Below, one piece after another: positions 1-11,800 of a DNA stretch of 64,000 bases. The notes below the pieces were generated by a model. It was not told the origin of the DNA. It searched no databases and saw nothing but the letters and a program-made list of their open reading frames with translations. Each line of letters opens with the position of its first letter. Within the stretch, counting starts at the first letter, position 1. Source of the DNA: Icerya purchasi (Eukaryota > Arthropoda > Insecta > Hemiptera > Monophlebidae); contig CM077116.1 in the NCBI GenBank assembly GCA_039619475.1, positions 175,675,863 through 175,739,862 of the forward strand. Direction: 5' to 3'. The translations under genes and the position numbers were made by a program.

Positions 1-999
1 CGTGTATGAATCGCGCAAGATTTTATTCGTGGATGGATCAGTTCAAAAACGGCCGAAAAAGTACGGCGACGGAACCGCGTAGTGAACGCCCAGTTGAAGT
101 GACATCGCCGATGCTCATAAAACACATTGAGAAGATGATTTTAGCCGACAGGCGGGTTACAATCGAAGAGATATCACTCCAGTACGGTGTGAGTACCAGC
201 ACTGTCCACAATATCATTCACAACCATCCCAATTTCCAAAAAACCTGAGCGAGATGAGTTCCCAAAATGTTATCCGCGGTGCACAAAGGAAATCGGCTAA
301 AAATTTGTAAGGAGCTCAAAAATCGGTTCGATATTGAAGGTGAGGCCTTTTTAGAACGTACAGTCACCGATGATGAGACATTGGTCCATCATTACGAGCT
401 GAAACGAAAAAATAAAGCATGGTGTGGAAGCATCCGGAGTCGCCTGTAGCCAAAAAATTCAAGTCGCGTTCCTCAGCAAACAAAGTGCTTTTGACCGTGT
501 TTTTTTGTCATTATCTGGAAGAGGTATTGTCAATGTAGAGTCGTATGCAGAAGTGCTCAAAACCCAACTTCGACCGGCGATACAGCGGAAATGGCCAGAA
601 CGCATCACGAAAGGGGTCATTCTTCGGCAGGACAATGCCACTCCCCACAGCGCTCTGTCAACGCAAGCTATATTCGCGGAAATGAGGAGGGAGGTCCTCC
701 CACATCCCCCGTACAGCCCTGACTTAGCCCGGCCAGATTTCCATTTGTTCGGGCTGCTCAAGAACTCTTTGGGTGGACATGTTTTCGAAAACAACGAAGA
801 AGTCGAGGAACATGCCCTAAAGTGGTTCCGCACTCAACCTAAAAAATTCTTCGGCAAGGGAATACGAATCCTCCTAGACCGATGGACAAGTGTATTCGTG
901 TAGAGAGGGATTACATTGAAAAGCGAAAAAAAAATTGCAAGTATATTAATAATTAAAAATTTTATAGCGATTTGTCTGTTTATTTATTGAAGGACCCTC

Positions 1000-1000
<1 letters not shown>
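1..1000 (+). mobile_element. Broken mariner-family (DD34D) transposon, 3' part
   Basis: The transposase of a mariner element is read across three frames. Residues from 6-248 hold the N-terminal helix-turn-helix region (motif VTIEEISLQYGVSTSTVHNI). The 267-449 frame gives the first catalytic Asp (VTDDETLVHHYE). The 424-903 frame gives the second and third (LRQDNATPHSA and YSPDLARPDFHLFG). The last two Asp are separated by 34 residues, which is the mariner DD34D signature. The coding frame is interrupted by TGA codons at 246-248 and 255-257 and by frameshifts around 420-550, so it cannot make an active enzyme. The 5' end lies outside the window. The 3' terminus is probably at about 1000 (ending ACCCTCG), followed by a TA that would be the target-site duplication and by a long TA tract. 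Confidence 0.88.

Positions 1001-1059
<59 letters not shown>
1001..1059. repeat. (TA)n microsatellite
   Basis: Uninterrupted TA dinucleotides run from the 3' end of the mariner to the start of the next dispersed repeat. Mariner and the neighbouring repeat may both have used this tract as a target. Confidence 0.95.
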
Positions 1060-1063
<4 letters not shown>

Positions 1064-1290
1064 TACAACGTAATTCTTAAGCTGCCCCCCTTTGGAAAAA
1101 ATGTCCCAATTTTCTATATACTCGTATTTTATAGGATTTCTGTGATTATGTTATTATATTCATATGGACCGATTTAGAATTACGTTATAAATTTTGATCA
1201 TTTTATATAAAGTACAAAAGAGAAAGAGATAAAAATGTAAGCAAGAGGGGTCAAGGAGCACAGCCCCTTACGAGATCAAAATGGCCGAGT
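1060..1290 (+). repeat. Dispersed TA-associated repeat, copy A (MITE-like)
   Basis: This about 230-bp unit recurs at 35949-37115 (interrupted), at 47736-47969 (reverse complement) and, as a fragment, at 59120-59180. It contains an inverted repeat: TTACAACGTAATTCTTAA at 1063-1080 pairs with TTTAGAATTACGTTATAA at 1173-1190 (16 of 18 positions). Every copy sits against TA-rich simple sequence. It codes for nothing visible. A non-autonomous DNA transposon is likely, but the true termini are not certain because the TA flanks hide the target duplication. Confidence 0.65.
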
Positions 1291-1310
1291 TATATATACA
1301 TAAAGTAAAG

Positions 1311-1567
1311 CATGTCCCATGCCCCTAGCAGAGCGTCGGGGATTGTAAAGTTAAGGTTCACGGTGTACTAAGCCCAACGGCATTAATGAGAGTAGGGGGC
1401 CAGTTCCTTTCTCTCGGCCGCCTTCACTTTTCCAGATTTCCCTGGGACCGAATTATTTCAGACTGGGTAAACCTGGGAACGATTCGGATCTGGAACGAGA
1501 TAAGTCTCGAAGATATGTACTCTGGTTTAGTAGTCAAGCACCTTAACCACTAGGCTACCGCGCTACC
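1311..1567 (-). repeat. tRNA-derived SINE, family 1, copy 1
   Basis: Read on the minus strand, the unit starts with a tRNA-like head: GGTAGCGCGGTAGCCTAGTGG contains a good pol III A box (TAGCCTAGTGG). A decayed B box follows (around 1499-1512; intact in the 35.7-kb copy). The body then runs to about 1311. Related copies lie at 35530-35747 and 40681-40860. The family is inferred to be non-autonomous and LINE-mobilised. No clear target duplication is visible. Confidence 0.65.
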
Positions 1568-1587
1568 ATATATATATATATATAATG

Positions 1588-1900
1588 CAGAGAGAGAGAG
1601 GGAGAGAGGACGTAAGCGATCAGTGGTAAAATATATTATTTTCATCGCATTTATGTCAAAAATCATTTTGTCCTACTATACCTTTTTCAATAATATAGCC
1701 TACGGGTTTTCGAAGACATCAAAAAATATCGGTACCTATGTAAAATGATTTCGTGATATAATGATAAAAATTAATGTTTGTTATTGAATATTTATGCAGG
1801 GTCCCTATAATTGCAGGGGTTTACTAATATATATTCCACTAACATTATGATTTTGATTTCAGCTTGTCAACAAAAAAACTACCCGTTTCTGTCTGAATAG
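1588..1900. other. Gene-free spacer with (AG)n tract
   Basis: An AG-rich run lies near 1588-1612. The rest is AT-rich, and I see no gene or recognisable element in it before the LINE fragment. Confidence 0.5.
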
Positions 1901-3180
1901 AATTTTATTATGTAGAGAGTTAAATTAGAAATTTACCCGAGATTTTACTACTGCTTCGAGTACCTACTAATGTAATAGCACTCACTGAAACAAATATAAC
2001 GAATGAAGAAAGGAATATATATAACAGGACTAAATTTGCAATTTCAAAATCCCCAAAATACAACGATGGGATTATAATTTTTCTATCAAAGAAACTTAAT
2101 CAACGGCAACTGTAGTTGATAGGAAAGGGTGTGATTCCCTGTCGGTGAAAATGCAGATAAATCGCAATAAATCAGTTTACCTAATAACAATTTTTATAGG
2201 TCACAACGTTCTGGAATTCTTACATAACCTAAACCAAATCAATAATGTAGCGGAAACCGAAAAAGACTTTATAATATGTGGCGACTTCAACATAGATACA
2301 CTCAGGCGTCACACTCTCGTTGAGAACTTGTTAAATATTATAAGCAGCCGTGGGAGAATACAGTTAATAAACGGCATAACATGGGAGGAAGTGTGTACAG
2401 GTCGAATTTCTCGAACTTGTATAAGGTCTACTTTTTACAAGATAGTATCGGGTATCATCGAAGCCCAAATTTCAGATCACTACATTACACGTTGCGTATT
2501 AAAAGTAACAAAGCTAGCGGTGTCGACCTTGCGGACAGAGAACCTAAGCGTTTAAATAAGCAATTTCTACTCAGGAAAATATGTACATATCTACAAATTG
2601 GGAATGATTACTACAACTAAACGAGGTGGAGGGCATATATAATCAAATATGTCTGGTTTTTAGGAACATATATGATAATAGCAGTGCAAAAATTTCTGAC
2701 ACCATAAAGAATAAATATAGACTTAGGGAGTGTATGAATCGGTAGGAAAGTTTTATGCCAATAACGGACATCTACTTTAAATGCTCTAAAAATAACTCAA
2801 CTAATTTAAGATGTAAAAATTTGTATAAAAAGTACCGAAACATGACCAAAAACGAAATAAGAACAGCTATAAATTTATATTACAAAGACAAAATTGAAAA
2901 AATATAAACAAGTTGGGGAATAATAAATAACTTTATCAATAGTAAGAGTAGGATATTTGCAGATACGGTCAGATTCCTTTGGAAATACCTCCAACACAGC
3001 GGAAGAATTTAGTGAATTTTATACAGACTGCATAAAAAATACCATACATGAAAGAGATGTTAAAGAGCAATATATAGATCACCGGAATGAGATAACATTC
3101 TACATTCCGAAACCATCGATAAATTACGTTGATTCAAGAATTCAACTAAAAATTGGGAAAAGCTCCAGGATGAAATAGTA
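1900..3180 (+). mobile_element. LINE (non-LTR retrotransposon) fragment, endonuclease region
   Basis: Broken frames reconstruct part of an AP-type endonuclease. Near 1975-1995 an ALTETNIT-like motif appears. At 2270-2300 the frame reads FIICGDFNID, the catalytic Asp/Asn motif. At 2470-2490 it reads AQISDHYIT, the C-terminal SDH motif. Downstream, frames at about 2640-3180 give basic, Lys/Asn-rich sequence and a segment beginning NTAEEFSEFYTD, which resembles the linker between endonuclease and reverse transcriptase in Jockey/CR1-type LINEs. Several stops and frameshifts are present and no RT follows, so this is a 3'-deleted dead copy. Confidence 0.75.
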
Positions 3181-3183
3181 TAA

Positions 3184-4880
3184 GAAGCAGAGACATTAAA
3201 AATAATAAATGAATACTAATGTACAAAAAAAATGGTTGCCCTTAATCAAAGATTTAGATTTTTTTAGTAATTTGACTGCGTATAATCTATGCCCAAATAA
3301 TACATTTTGGTCGATGATCGGCGAATATATTTCGCTTCCTAAATAAGTCCAAAATATCAAAAATAAAATCAATTTTAAAATTATTATTAAATAATGTTTA
3401 AAGGGAAAAAAGAATATTAATAATAGAATACAACGGTTTTGATTATAATACTTTTTTTTTTTTTTTTTTTTTGAAATTCTCAATTTTCTGCACTAAACGA
3501 ATACGAACATTGAGACAACGACGAAACGAAAGGACAAAAAAAGAATCAATAACAGAATTACTTCGGCAAATCAATTCGAATCGGTCGGTGCATGTGTGCG
3601 ATTACACGTCCTAATATGAAATTTAAAATGTCGGTCTGCCACAGCGGCTTCCGCGATCGGGGATGTCTGCAGCTCAGCGGTACAATTTTACTCTGAGGAT
3701 GTTCGACTATTTAATTAATTGGAGGGGGGGGGGGGTTAAGTAGGCTACTTGAAGTAATGTTTAAATTATCACGTGGTAGAGTCGCTTCATTATTAACGGC
3801 CCTGGTTTGACAGTCAGTGCAATGTGTGCGGCATGCACAGGCCTTACGGGGCGCAATGATATGGTTAGGCAAACGTAAAACACATTTTAGATTCATCATT
3901 TCCTTTGAATTGCAATTTAACGATTGCAATTTCACATATTATATTCGTTCTGTGTAATGTAGAATGACTTAGATAATGAAGGAAACTCACGGAAACCGGC
4001 TGACTTCTGGGCTTACGCGGTCAATGAACTATCATGGGCTAAGAGACTTTGCAGATTTCGATTCGCAACTATCTACTTCTATGCTTTAGGTAAAAAAAAA
4101 AAAAAAATATACATATATATAAAAAAACCGGCTTCTACTAACTAGATACCTCTCAATTTAGACACGGCGAGAGTTACCTGTAAGATTTATTACAAAACCG
4201 AACTTTGAAAAACTTTCAACATTCGCGAAATTGCTATATTTTAACAGGTACGTGTATAGGGAATATATTATTTATGTATCTTTTTAAATTTTTGAAAATC
4301 GAAAGCGTTGCTTGAACGAGGTGTCCGGAATATTGTGAAGATTTTCGGACGGTATTTAATTCTACAGTTGGTAGAGATTTTTTCCGATCTCTCATTTCCA
4401 ATACAGTAGCTTGAACGCTAAGTAGTCGGGATTGTTTTGTTTGTCTTTAAAATATATTTCGCAATATTAATTTTACTTTTTTAAATCGAACCATTGGTTG
4501 TTGATTTTGTTGTTATTCTTTATAAGAATCGAATTTGTAGATAGACTTTATGAAAAAAGACAAAAACCCCAAAACAGAACAGTTTAAACATTTGGAACTG
4601 ATGCGAGCGCGTTAGGCTCAGGTGTGCGAGCGGAGAGATGTTTTTAATAGGTACGGGGGGCGTTTTGTGTAGCGTGAAAATAAACGAGAACGTTAGGCGA
4701 AATAGGATTTCGCATCGGCGACCGGTCGACGAAATTAGCCGCGATTTATTAATTTTCGAACGGTTATTTCGATTAGCTGCGCGCGAAGCAAATAACGACC
4801 ACGACGAACACGAATAAATATCGCCTGGTCGAGCAAACGGCTTTTTCACTGTGTCCATTTTAGTAGATGGACTGGGTTTT
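3184..4880. other. FoxB upstream intergenic region, no gene seen
   Basis: It contains a poly-T run at 3451-3472, a G run near 3722-3735 and an A run near 4090. The segment from about 4600 onward is richer in CpG than the flanking DNA. A 123-codon open frame on the minus strand (4520-4891) has no recognisable domain and is not called as a gene. This is the likely place for proximal FoxB regulatory sequence. Confidence 0.4.
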
Positions 4881-4887
4881 ACCGTGA

Positions 4888-4892
4888 CCAAT
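4888..4892 (+). promoter_or_regulatory. CCAAT box upstream of FoxB
   Basis: A GACCAATAG sequence lies about 370 bp upstream of the FoxB start codon. A second, inverted copy (ATTGG, 4933-4937) lies 45 bp downstream of it. Paired CCAAT boxes in a CpG-richer stretch are compatible with a TATA-less promoter. This is inference from motif and position only. Confidence 0.3.
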
Positions 4893-4932
4893 AGCGAACT
4901 ACGACACTTTAGAGACCGCCTACCGGATTTTC

Positions 4933-4937
4933 ATTGG
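4933..4937 (-). promoter_or_regulatory. Inverted CCAAT box (ATTGG) upstream of FoxB
   Basis: It sits in TCATTGGCTGACG, a context typical of Y-box/NF-Y sites, about 325 bp upstream of the FoxB ATG. Function is inferred only. Confidence 0.3.
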
Positions 4938-5013
4938 CTGACGCGAACCGGATCAGGTAGATCGGGCGGTCGTCACCGTGTTTCACCCTCCGCATAGGCT
5001 GGGAGCGACTTGT

Positions 5014-5034
5014 TTGCTGCTGCTGCTGCTGCTG
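5014..5034 (+). repeat. (CTG)n repeat in probable FoxB 5' leader
   Basis: About six CTG units lie 225 bp upstream of the FoxB start codon, probably in transcribed leader or core promoter DNA. Length variation here would not alter the protein. Confidence 0.7.
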
Positions 5035-5259
5035 TTGATTACTGTTCGTCTTTTTTTCCCTCCTTTTGCTTATCGTGAGCGAGCAAGGCGCGGGTGTTAG
5101 CGCAGGTCTGTTTATTCGTCTGAGATCTGGTTAGCTGCAAGTTGCGATGTCGTGTTGAGGAATCGCGTGGCTCTTTTTAACACCGACATCTAGTAACGCA
5201 GTGTCGAACGCACCAGTGTGTTGGCCACTACTGTTCGATTGTTGTTTTTTGCGAAAATA

Positions 5260-6342
5260 ATGCCGAGACCTTGCCGGGAATCGTACGGCGATCAGAAGCC
5301 GCCCTATTCGTACATCAGTTTGACGGCGATGGCCATATGGAGTTCGCCGGAGAAGATGCTGCCGCTGTCCGATATATATCGATTCATCAGCGACCGATTT
5401 CCGTACTATCGGAAGAACACGCAGCGCTGGCAGAACTCGCTGCGACACAATCTGTCGTTCAACGACTGCTTCGTGAAAATTCCGCGGATGCCCGATCGAC
5501 CGGGTAAAGGGGCCTATTGGGCTCTGCATCCGGCCGCTCTGGACATGTTCGAGAACGGTTCGCTGCTGCGACGTCGGAAGCGATTCAAGTTGCCGAAATC
5601 CGACAAGGATCGACTGGAAAACGAACTGATCGCTTTGGCCAATATGAACCGATTCTTGTTTGCGCCGTCATCGGCAGCAGAGGAACCGCCATTGTCGTCG
5701 TCACCTCCGGCCGTCGGCAGTTTGCGTCACGATCGGTCGCCGCCGTTGAGCATTTCTCCGGAACCAGCGCGGTGTCGCTCCGCAATAAGGCCGAGTCCGT
5801 CGCCTCCGGATCCGTTGCGTTCGCAGATCCGTTATTCCGGTAGTCCACTATGCTCTCGACTAAATTACGGCGACGACGCCGCGACCGCCGCCTGCGACGA
5901 TAAGACCAAGTCGTCATCTCCGGTATCGTCGACGTGCTCGCTGGCCGAACCGACTACCACCGCCAGCCGGCCGAAGAGATCTTTCGACATCGAAAGTCTG
6001 ATAATGCCGGATAAACCCTCGGACAGGGACGAATCTCGGGCCAGTAACAGTACTAGTAGCTGTTCGCCTCCTTTGGATCTGGCGTTTCAAGCTCATCATC
6101 CGGCCGGCTTCTCGTCCGATTTCAGTCGGTTGCCGGCAACGTCGTGTTTCCTGACATCGGCGCCGTCCGTGCCCATTCAACAGTATCATCATCATCCTCA
6201 TCCTCATCCTCACCCGCATCATCATCATCCGTTGAACATGCTGCTGACGCAATCGCCGCCGATGATGGCCTTTCAACCGACCGCTTTCTACCACCATCCA
6301 CAGAACTTTTTCCGATTTAGTCAAGAGCTGAAGGCAGTCTGA
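5260..6342 (+). CDS. FoxB: FoxB forkhead transcription factor, single exon
   Basis: The gene encodes a 360-residue nuclear DNA-binding protein of the FoxB class. Residues 12-108 are a complete forkhead winged-helix domain: it starts [16 protein letters not shown], has recognition helix NSLRHNLS at 59-66 and ends [14 protein letters not shown]. The N-terminal MPRP, the domain lying right at the N-terminus and the [15 protein letters not shown] ending are FoxB hallmarks, shared with Drosophila fd96Ca/fd96Cb and vertebrate FOXB1. An EH1-like motif (FDIESLI, 242-248) predicts Groucho co-repressor binding. A His/Pro tract covers 308-324, and the spacer is Ser/Pro-rich. The ATG at 5260 is chosen because it gives MPRP and has A at -3. 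The open frame extends upstream only to a GTG at 5218. The frame has no intron, as in the fly genes. In insects such genes act in neural and epidermal patterning. Confidence 0.92.
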   Translation: MPRPCRESYGDQKPPYSYISLTAMAIWSSPEKMLPLSDIYRFISDRFPYYRKNTQRWQNSLRHNLSFNDCFVKIPRMPDRPGKGAYWALHPAALDMFENGSLLRRRKRFKLPKSDKDRLENELIALANMNRFLFAPSSAAEEPPLSSSPPAVGSLRHDRSPPLSISPEPARCRSAIRPSPSPPDPLRSQIRYSGSPLCSRLNYGDDAATAACDDKTKSSSPVSSTCSLAEPTTTASRPKRSFDIESLIMPDKPSDRDESRASNSTSSCSPPLDLAFQAHHPAGFSSDFSRLPATSCFLTSAPSVPIQQYHHHPHPHPHPHHHHPLNMLLTQSPPMMAFQPTAFYHHPQNFFRFSQELKAV

Positions 6343-7200
6343 GAAGAGCGCGCCCTATTAAGTATCATTGTAACAATATTACGAGTACACTCTATTATAT
6401 ATGTAAACGCCGTCTCGCCCGAAGAATGGGACGAAAATTCTAAGTCTATGTTATATTAGGTAAATTTTTGATGTATTTATTATTGTTATTTTTTATTTTC
6501 TTTTTCGTTTTTTTTCGTTTTATTTTTTACGACTTCTTCTACGCGTTAAGTACATTAAAAGGCTTACTTATCTCGAAATATGCCTCTCTCTTTTCATTCC
6601 TCTTAACAAGAAAAACCAAATAACGGAATGTAAAACGGAAATATTTTTTCTTTTTTTTTTGGTTTTTGCTTTTTCAGCGAAAAAGAAGGTCCCCCCCCTC
6701 GTCCGCGCTCAATTGAAAAACCATCAAATATCGTATCACGTTCTGATCCCGCCGTCACTCTTTCCATTTTTTTTATTACAACAGGGATTACCTTTCATCT
6801 CAAATTCTGCATCGTGTAAAGAGTAAGGTACAATTTTAAATTCTGGACGAAATTTCTTGTACGTCTTTTTTTTTGTAAAGAATAGGAACGGCGCTTTTGT
6901 TTCTACTACCCTTTTTTTCCTGTTCTTTCCCCGCAAGTCACAAATAACAGCTATTTCTCGTGGACGATAAAAAATTGTCTAGTTGATTAAAGTCCTTATA
7001 GAAAAATTTGAAACCTAGCAAAAATGTCTAATGACAAGCGTTTATTGTTTTCTGTTTGACGTCTCTTCTTCGAGAAGAGTGTTCACTCTCTATTGGACGA
7101 CGAACAAAACTAGCGTAAAAATCTGTATCGCTTTTTACCAAGTCCGATATAAAATAATAATGAAAACTTTATAATCATGTTTCCACAAAATAAACAGGTA
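6343..7200 (+). other. FoxB 3' flank / probable 3' UTR
   Basis: AT-rich sequence with T runs follows the TGA. Candidate polyadenylation hexamers are ATTAAA at 6554-6559 and AATAAA at 7189-7194. Which one is used cannot be told from sequence. Confidence 0.4.
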
Positions 7201-8689
7201 ACGTTTCGGGGGTGATGCTTATCTTCTTCAGGCTTTGCTGGAAAATGTTCCTTCTTTATGTTGTAATCTCAAACTCACTGCGCTATCTGAATTTCGTTTA
7301 ATTTCATCTTTCCATTTATGATTGAAGCATATTTATTAGTGTATTTACATATATAACAACGGAGTTAACCGAATCCGTCTAATTTAGTTAGATTTTACAC
7401 TTCTCCAAATCATATTTCTCTACGTATTTATTAATGTGTATATGTTTTTTCCGGAAATTTAATTCTACTCCATAATGTGTCGAATTCATTCAGATGAATT
7501 TCTACTAGTCGTTTCGTATCCTTCTTGTTATTGATTATAGTTGCATCTTTCGCATGAAACATATCAGTGTCCTGTTGTAAATTGGACATGGGAAAAAAAA
7601 AATTCGGTGCATATCTCTGAATCTATTACGCATGAAAAAAGATGAATCACACCGTTATAATTATTCTGCATTTCTTGGATTAATATTTTTCGTTAGTTTT
7701 CGATTTGTTTCACGTCATCTTGGTATTTGCGATTTTAATTATACACTTTAACCTCGTTGAAAATAGCAATTGTTTCCAGAATGTGGTTTCCGTTCTGCCT
7801 GCGATGTGCTACTACTCGCCGTCTAGGAAGGTGCATTTGTCTTTGCTATAGCTATAATAATTATGACACGAACACTTTTCCAGCACATCGTGAATTCAGC
7901 CACATTCAATCTGAATCTGTGTCGATATATATCGATTGCGTCGAATACTCTTTCTGAGTACTTGGGTTTTTTTTAGAAGATTCGTATAGATATTGCGACT
8001 GGTCGGTAGTTTTTAATACCTTTTTTCTTGGAAAATTGCAAGCTATAATTTTGCATGCCTCACCAGCGAATAGAGGAAGCGTTTAATTGAATAGAAGTAA
8101 AAGAGTAAGGTATTCTTGGAATTTCACAGCGATAAGTGCCGTCGGGCTTAGTACCATTATGGAAAGCTTAACTTCACAATCCATGATACCTTACCAAGGG
8201 TATGGGACCTTACTTTTACAGGTCGCGTGTAAGGTGCATTTGTTAATAAAATTTCAGTTGAAAAATTTTCGAATTTTGACGGTTTAACAATCAATTTTTT
8301 GTTATCGATAATTTCAATTTACACCGAATTCGTCGCAAATCAGCATCCGCCGATAGCGCGGTCAGAGTAGTTCATGCGGTTAAAAGAAATCTGCTCCTTT
8401 TACCGTTAAAGTCAAAAATAAACCAATTTTGGGTTATTTTTTTTTTTTTTTGTTTTTTTTTTTAATTATTTCTGTTGGACCGGTCTGTTACCCGTTTTTT
8501 TACTTGCGCCATTTAAATTTTACGTTTAAACGTTTTCATCGTATTGTTAATTTCGGCAATTTTAAATTCTTCGTCTTTTTTTCTGAAATTATTATGAATT
8601 TATAAAATACATTTTTAAAACTCGAATGTGACACATCAGCTGAGGCGAATCACTTTTTCTTGTTAATGGTACGTTGCCGGATATTCCGA

Positions 8690-8690
<1 letters not shown>

Positions 8691-8724
<34 letters not shown>
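8691..8724. repeat. (ATT)n microsatellite
   Basis: About eleven uninterrupted ATT units. Confidence 0.95.
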
Positions 8725-8726
<2 letters not shown>

Positions 8727-8782
8727 CGTGTTAGCAGGCCATTTTTTGTCCGGTTCAGATTAAAAACGCGTTTAGTAGAACT

Positions 8783-8810
8783 TATATATATATATATATA
8801 TATATATATT
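8783..8810. repeat. (TA)n microsatellite
   Basis: Fourteen uninterrupted TA units. Confidence 0.95.
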
Positions 8811-11800
8811 TCAGTCGATAAAATCGCTATTTAGTTGCAAAAATTTTATTAATAATATTAGTGTTTTACGATAAAAAATGAAGAGTTTTTTACATCTTTG
8901 AATTACACATTTTGCATAGATCCGTCTAGGTAAAATACATAGTATGCACAAATGTCTCTTTGTTACCGGAAAATGACCGAAACCGCGAATACGTGTGTGT
9001 ATAATCTCATGCTGTACAATTATACGCTGAGATCATGGACAGTAATAAAATCGGAAGAAAGTGGAACTCGATCGTTTTAATAAGAGCTGGGGCGTTTGTA
9101 ATACTTTTTTTTCAGCTAATTTTTTGGTATATATTTTTTTCGTTTATTCACATTTTTATAATACGATGAGGGGTGTGTACAATGTATCTTTTTCAATCTT
9201 AGGGCAAAAATTTGTGAATGATTAAGAAAAAAACTTTGGAACACTACTCTTGACAAAAGTACCGATCCTCTCGTAACTTTTCTTTTGAAATTGTTTCTGT
9301 TATAATTCTTCTGCGCGTGGTCTGTCTAGCCAATATGTGAAATTAAAAAAGTGTAAAATGTTCATAAAACGCCCCAAGTAGTAAAAATAAGTACCACGAA
9401 TTTCGATTTTTATAACCGAAATGGTATATTACGATTTTAAAGCGTCTTGAAATGAATCGCCTTTCATTTGATTGGTGCGATGACTAGCTCACCAATCTTA
9501 AGCGGCCGTTTGTTTGTTTGTTTTTTTGAAGTCACTCTTGTTCTAAAATCGCAGCTCTTGAAATAATTTAACTATTAATGATGCCGCGAATGACCGGCGC
9601 GCAGAACTGAACCGCTGCTCTCTTTAGCACTGTTAGGTTTCTCTTGGATATCCGCAACGCCATGCTAAAAATTCGGGGAATCTGTAATTTTTGTAACTTC
9701 TTTTATATGGCCATTTCTCGGTAGTCTATCATCGTGCATCAAAAACGATTCTATTGAAATTGCAACTAATTAAGCATATGGCGGTCTTTGTAGAAAGGTG
9801 TATTATAAAACGACGTAATTAGTATTCAACGATCTTACGAGCATGCTGAATTTAGACATCTTGACAGCAGAAACTCACAATAAATCCACTCAGCAAAAAG
9901 CGAAACTCAGATGTGACTATAAAAAAGCTTTCAATTCCAAGAGCGCTGAGTAAAACTCGCTTTTGTGAATCTGATAGGCACTTCAATCTGAATTGTTAAA
10001 ATTAAAAAAAGAAATCAAGCAGCCGTCATCAATAATAATATTCTGTTGCGAGGAAATAAATCGAATTTGCTAAGAAAATGGGAATTAATATAAATGAGCT
10101 CGATGTACTCGACTCAAAAAGCTCCGTAATGAATTAATTCGGGTGATTACACGCAAGAAAAGGGCCAATAGACGTGCCTGCCTATGAATTTTCTCAAGAA
10201 AAAAATCCCGAACACATAACATTCAAGTTCAACCAGCAAGAAAATTCGGGAAGGTGGAAGGCGACATAACATATCCGGGTTAAATCTTATCGGATGAGAA
10301 AATGAAATTGATGGAATATCACCGGGATGGGGAAAATTCTGCTGTTCGCTGAAAATACCTAAAGCTTAACTAAGCAGTAGTTTATGCGCGGTACCCCTGT
10401 AATTTTACTCGTGGTGTCCGATTCTACAAATTTAGTATGTTAAAATGTGGTGATTCGTTTAAAGGTAACAGGGAAAACCAAAAAAATCAAGAACAACAAA
10501 AAGCATAGGAAGGGGCTGGAATGGTATGAAATAATAAGTAAAAAAGGGGAAATAATACGAGGTGATTTTTGTTTCGTTAAAAATGAAATGATGTGGTTTT
10601 TATGTAAAATTAGTAATATGCGGATTTATTAAAAACGGTAATTTAGCGGCGTATGGGCTGAATAGGCTCGGTTCGAAATACGTCAAAGAGAGACTTTCTA
10701 AGTACTTATATTTATTATATAATACACTTACGGTTAATATATATATATATTAGGAATAAGCGTGGCTGTTCCTTTTCCATTCTTCCAAACGGTCAGAATC
10801 AGAAATTAATTAAAATCCAAATGGATGCGTATTCAGATACTAACACGCGACACTTTTGTTAATGTTAGATTTTTTTCAATGATATCGATTTATACACTAC
10901 TAGAGGACTACTCCAGTCACGTTGTTGTTGTTTTAGTCGAAGATTGCGCGGGTGGAAAAAAATAGGGTCAAAGCATCAATTCTTAAGAGACTGTCCAACA
11001 ATGTGACAAGGAAACTGACTACTTTTCATATCGTTTGGCAAAAAGCAAACATTTTAGAAAAGCACACGATCGGGAGAGAGTTGTTCAGGAACATGACTAT
11101 CGAAGAAGATACTCCCTAAAAGGTGAATAGCACGGAGTTGCATCGGTGACAGAGATTACTTCGATTTACGGCCTGTGCATATCCCCGAAAAGGAACAAAC
11201 TAGAGACTATACCGCGGCAATAAAAATTGAAGATAGGGGGTTATATTTCTTAAAATCGCCAAATTGTAAAAGGATTTTAACAGCGGATTTTAACTGCTAT
11301 GTAACCGCCATCAACGCGACAATACTAAATTCGGATTGAACGGTTGATTTTTTCTGAAATTATTACCAAATAAGTGTGGAATTTGTTACTTTCTTTTCGG
11401 TGAAAATTTGATTTATATTCTAATTAATACCGGAAAAATCGTCGAGACATTATCGGGGGGAATCATCAGACCGCCATGCGTCTTAATGATGCGGCTTTTC
11501 GAGCTTCTTCCGGTTGTCTAATTTTCCCTCGTAACATGAAGCAAACCCCCCCCCAAAAAAAAAACCCCAGAAAACATACAAGGGGGCTATATTTCATTAT
11601 CCGCGCCTCAACCACCTACGTTGTTATAAAATTCGTTATTATTACGCAGTACTTGAAAATTCAGGTTTACACCGCAGTTTGTAAGAAAATTACATAAATT
11701 ACGAAGAAAAAGCGAACGGAAATCATAATACTGGCCCGTCGACATAATTTTCAATTTTCCCGCCTTCTGTTGACAAATCGGAATGGTTTTTAAAATCCAA

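Noticed and set aside
4520..4891. 123-codon minus-strand frame upstream of FoxB
   Set aside because: No recognisable motif. It lies in the probable promoter region and its composition follows the CpG-rich DNA.
5218..5259. Upstream extension of the FoxB frame
   Set aside because: It begins with GTG, not ATG. FoxB proteins start MPRP at the ATG at 5260, which also has the better initiation context.
5131..6324. Several overlapping open frames on both strands within FoxB
   Set aside because: They are shadows of the GC-rich forkhead coding sequence and have no domains of their own.
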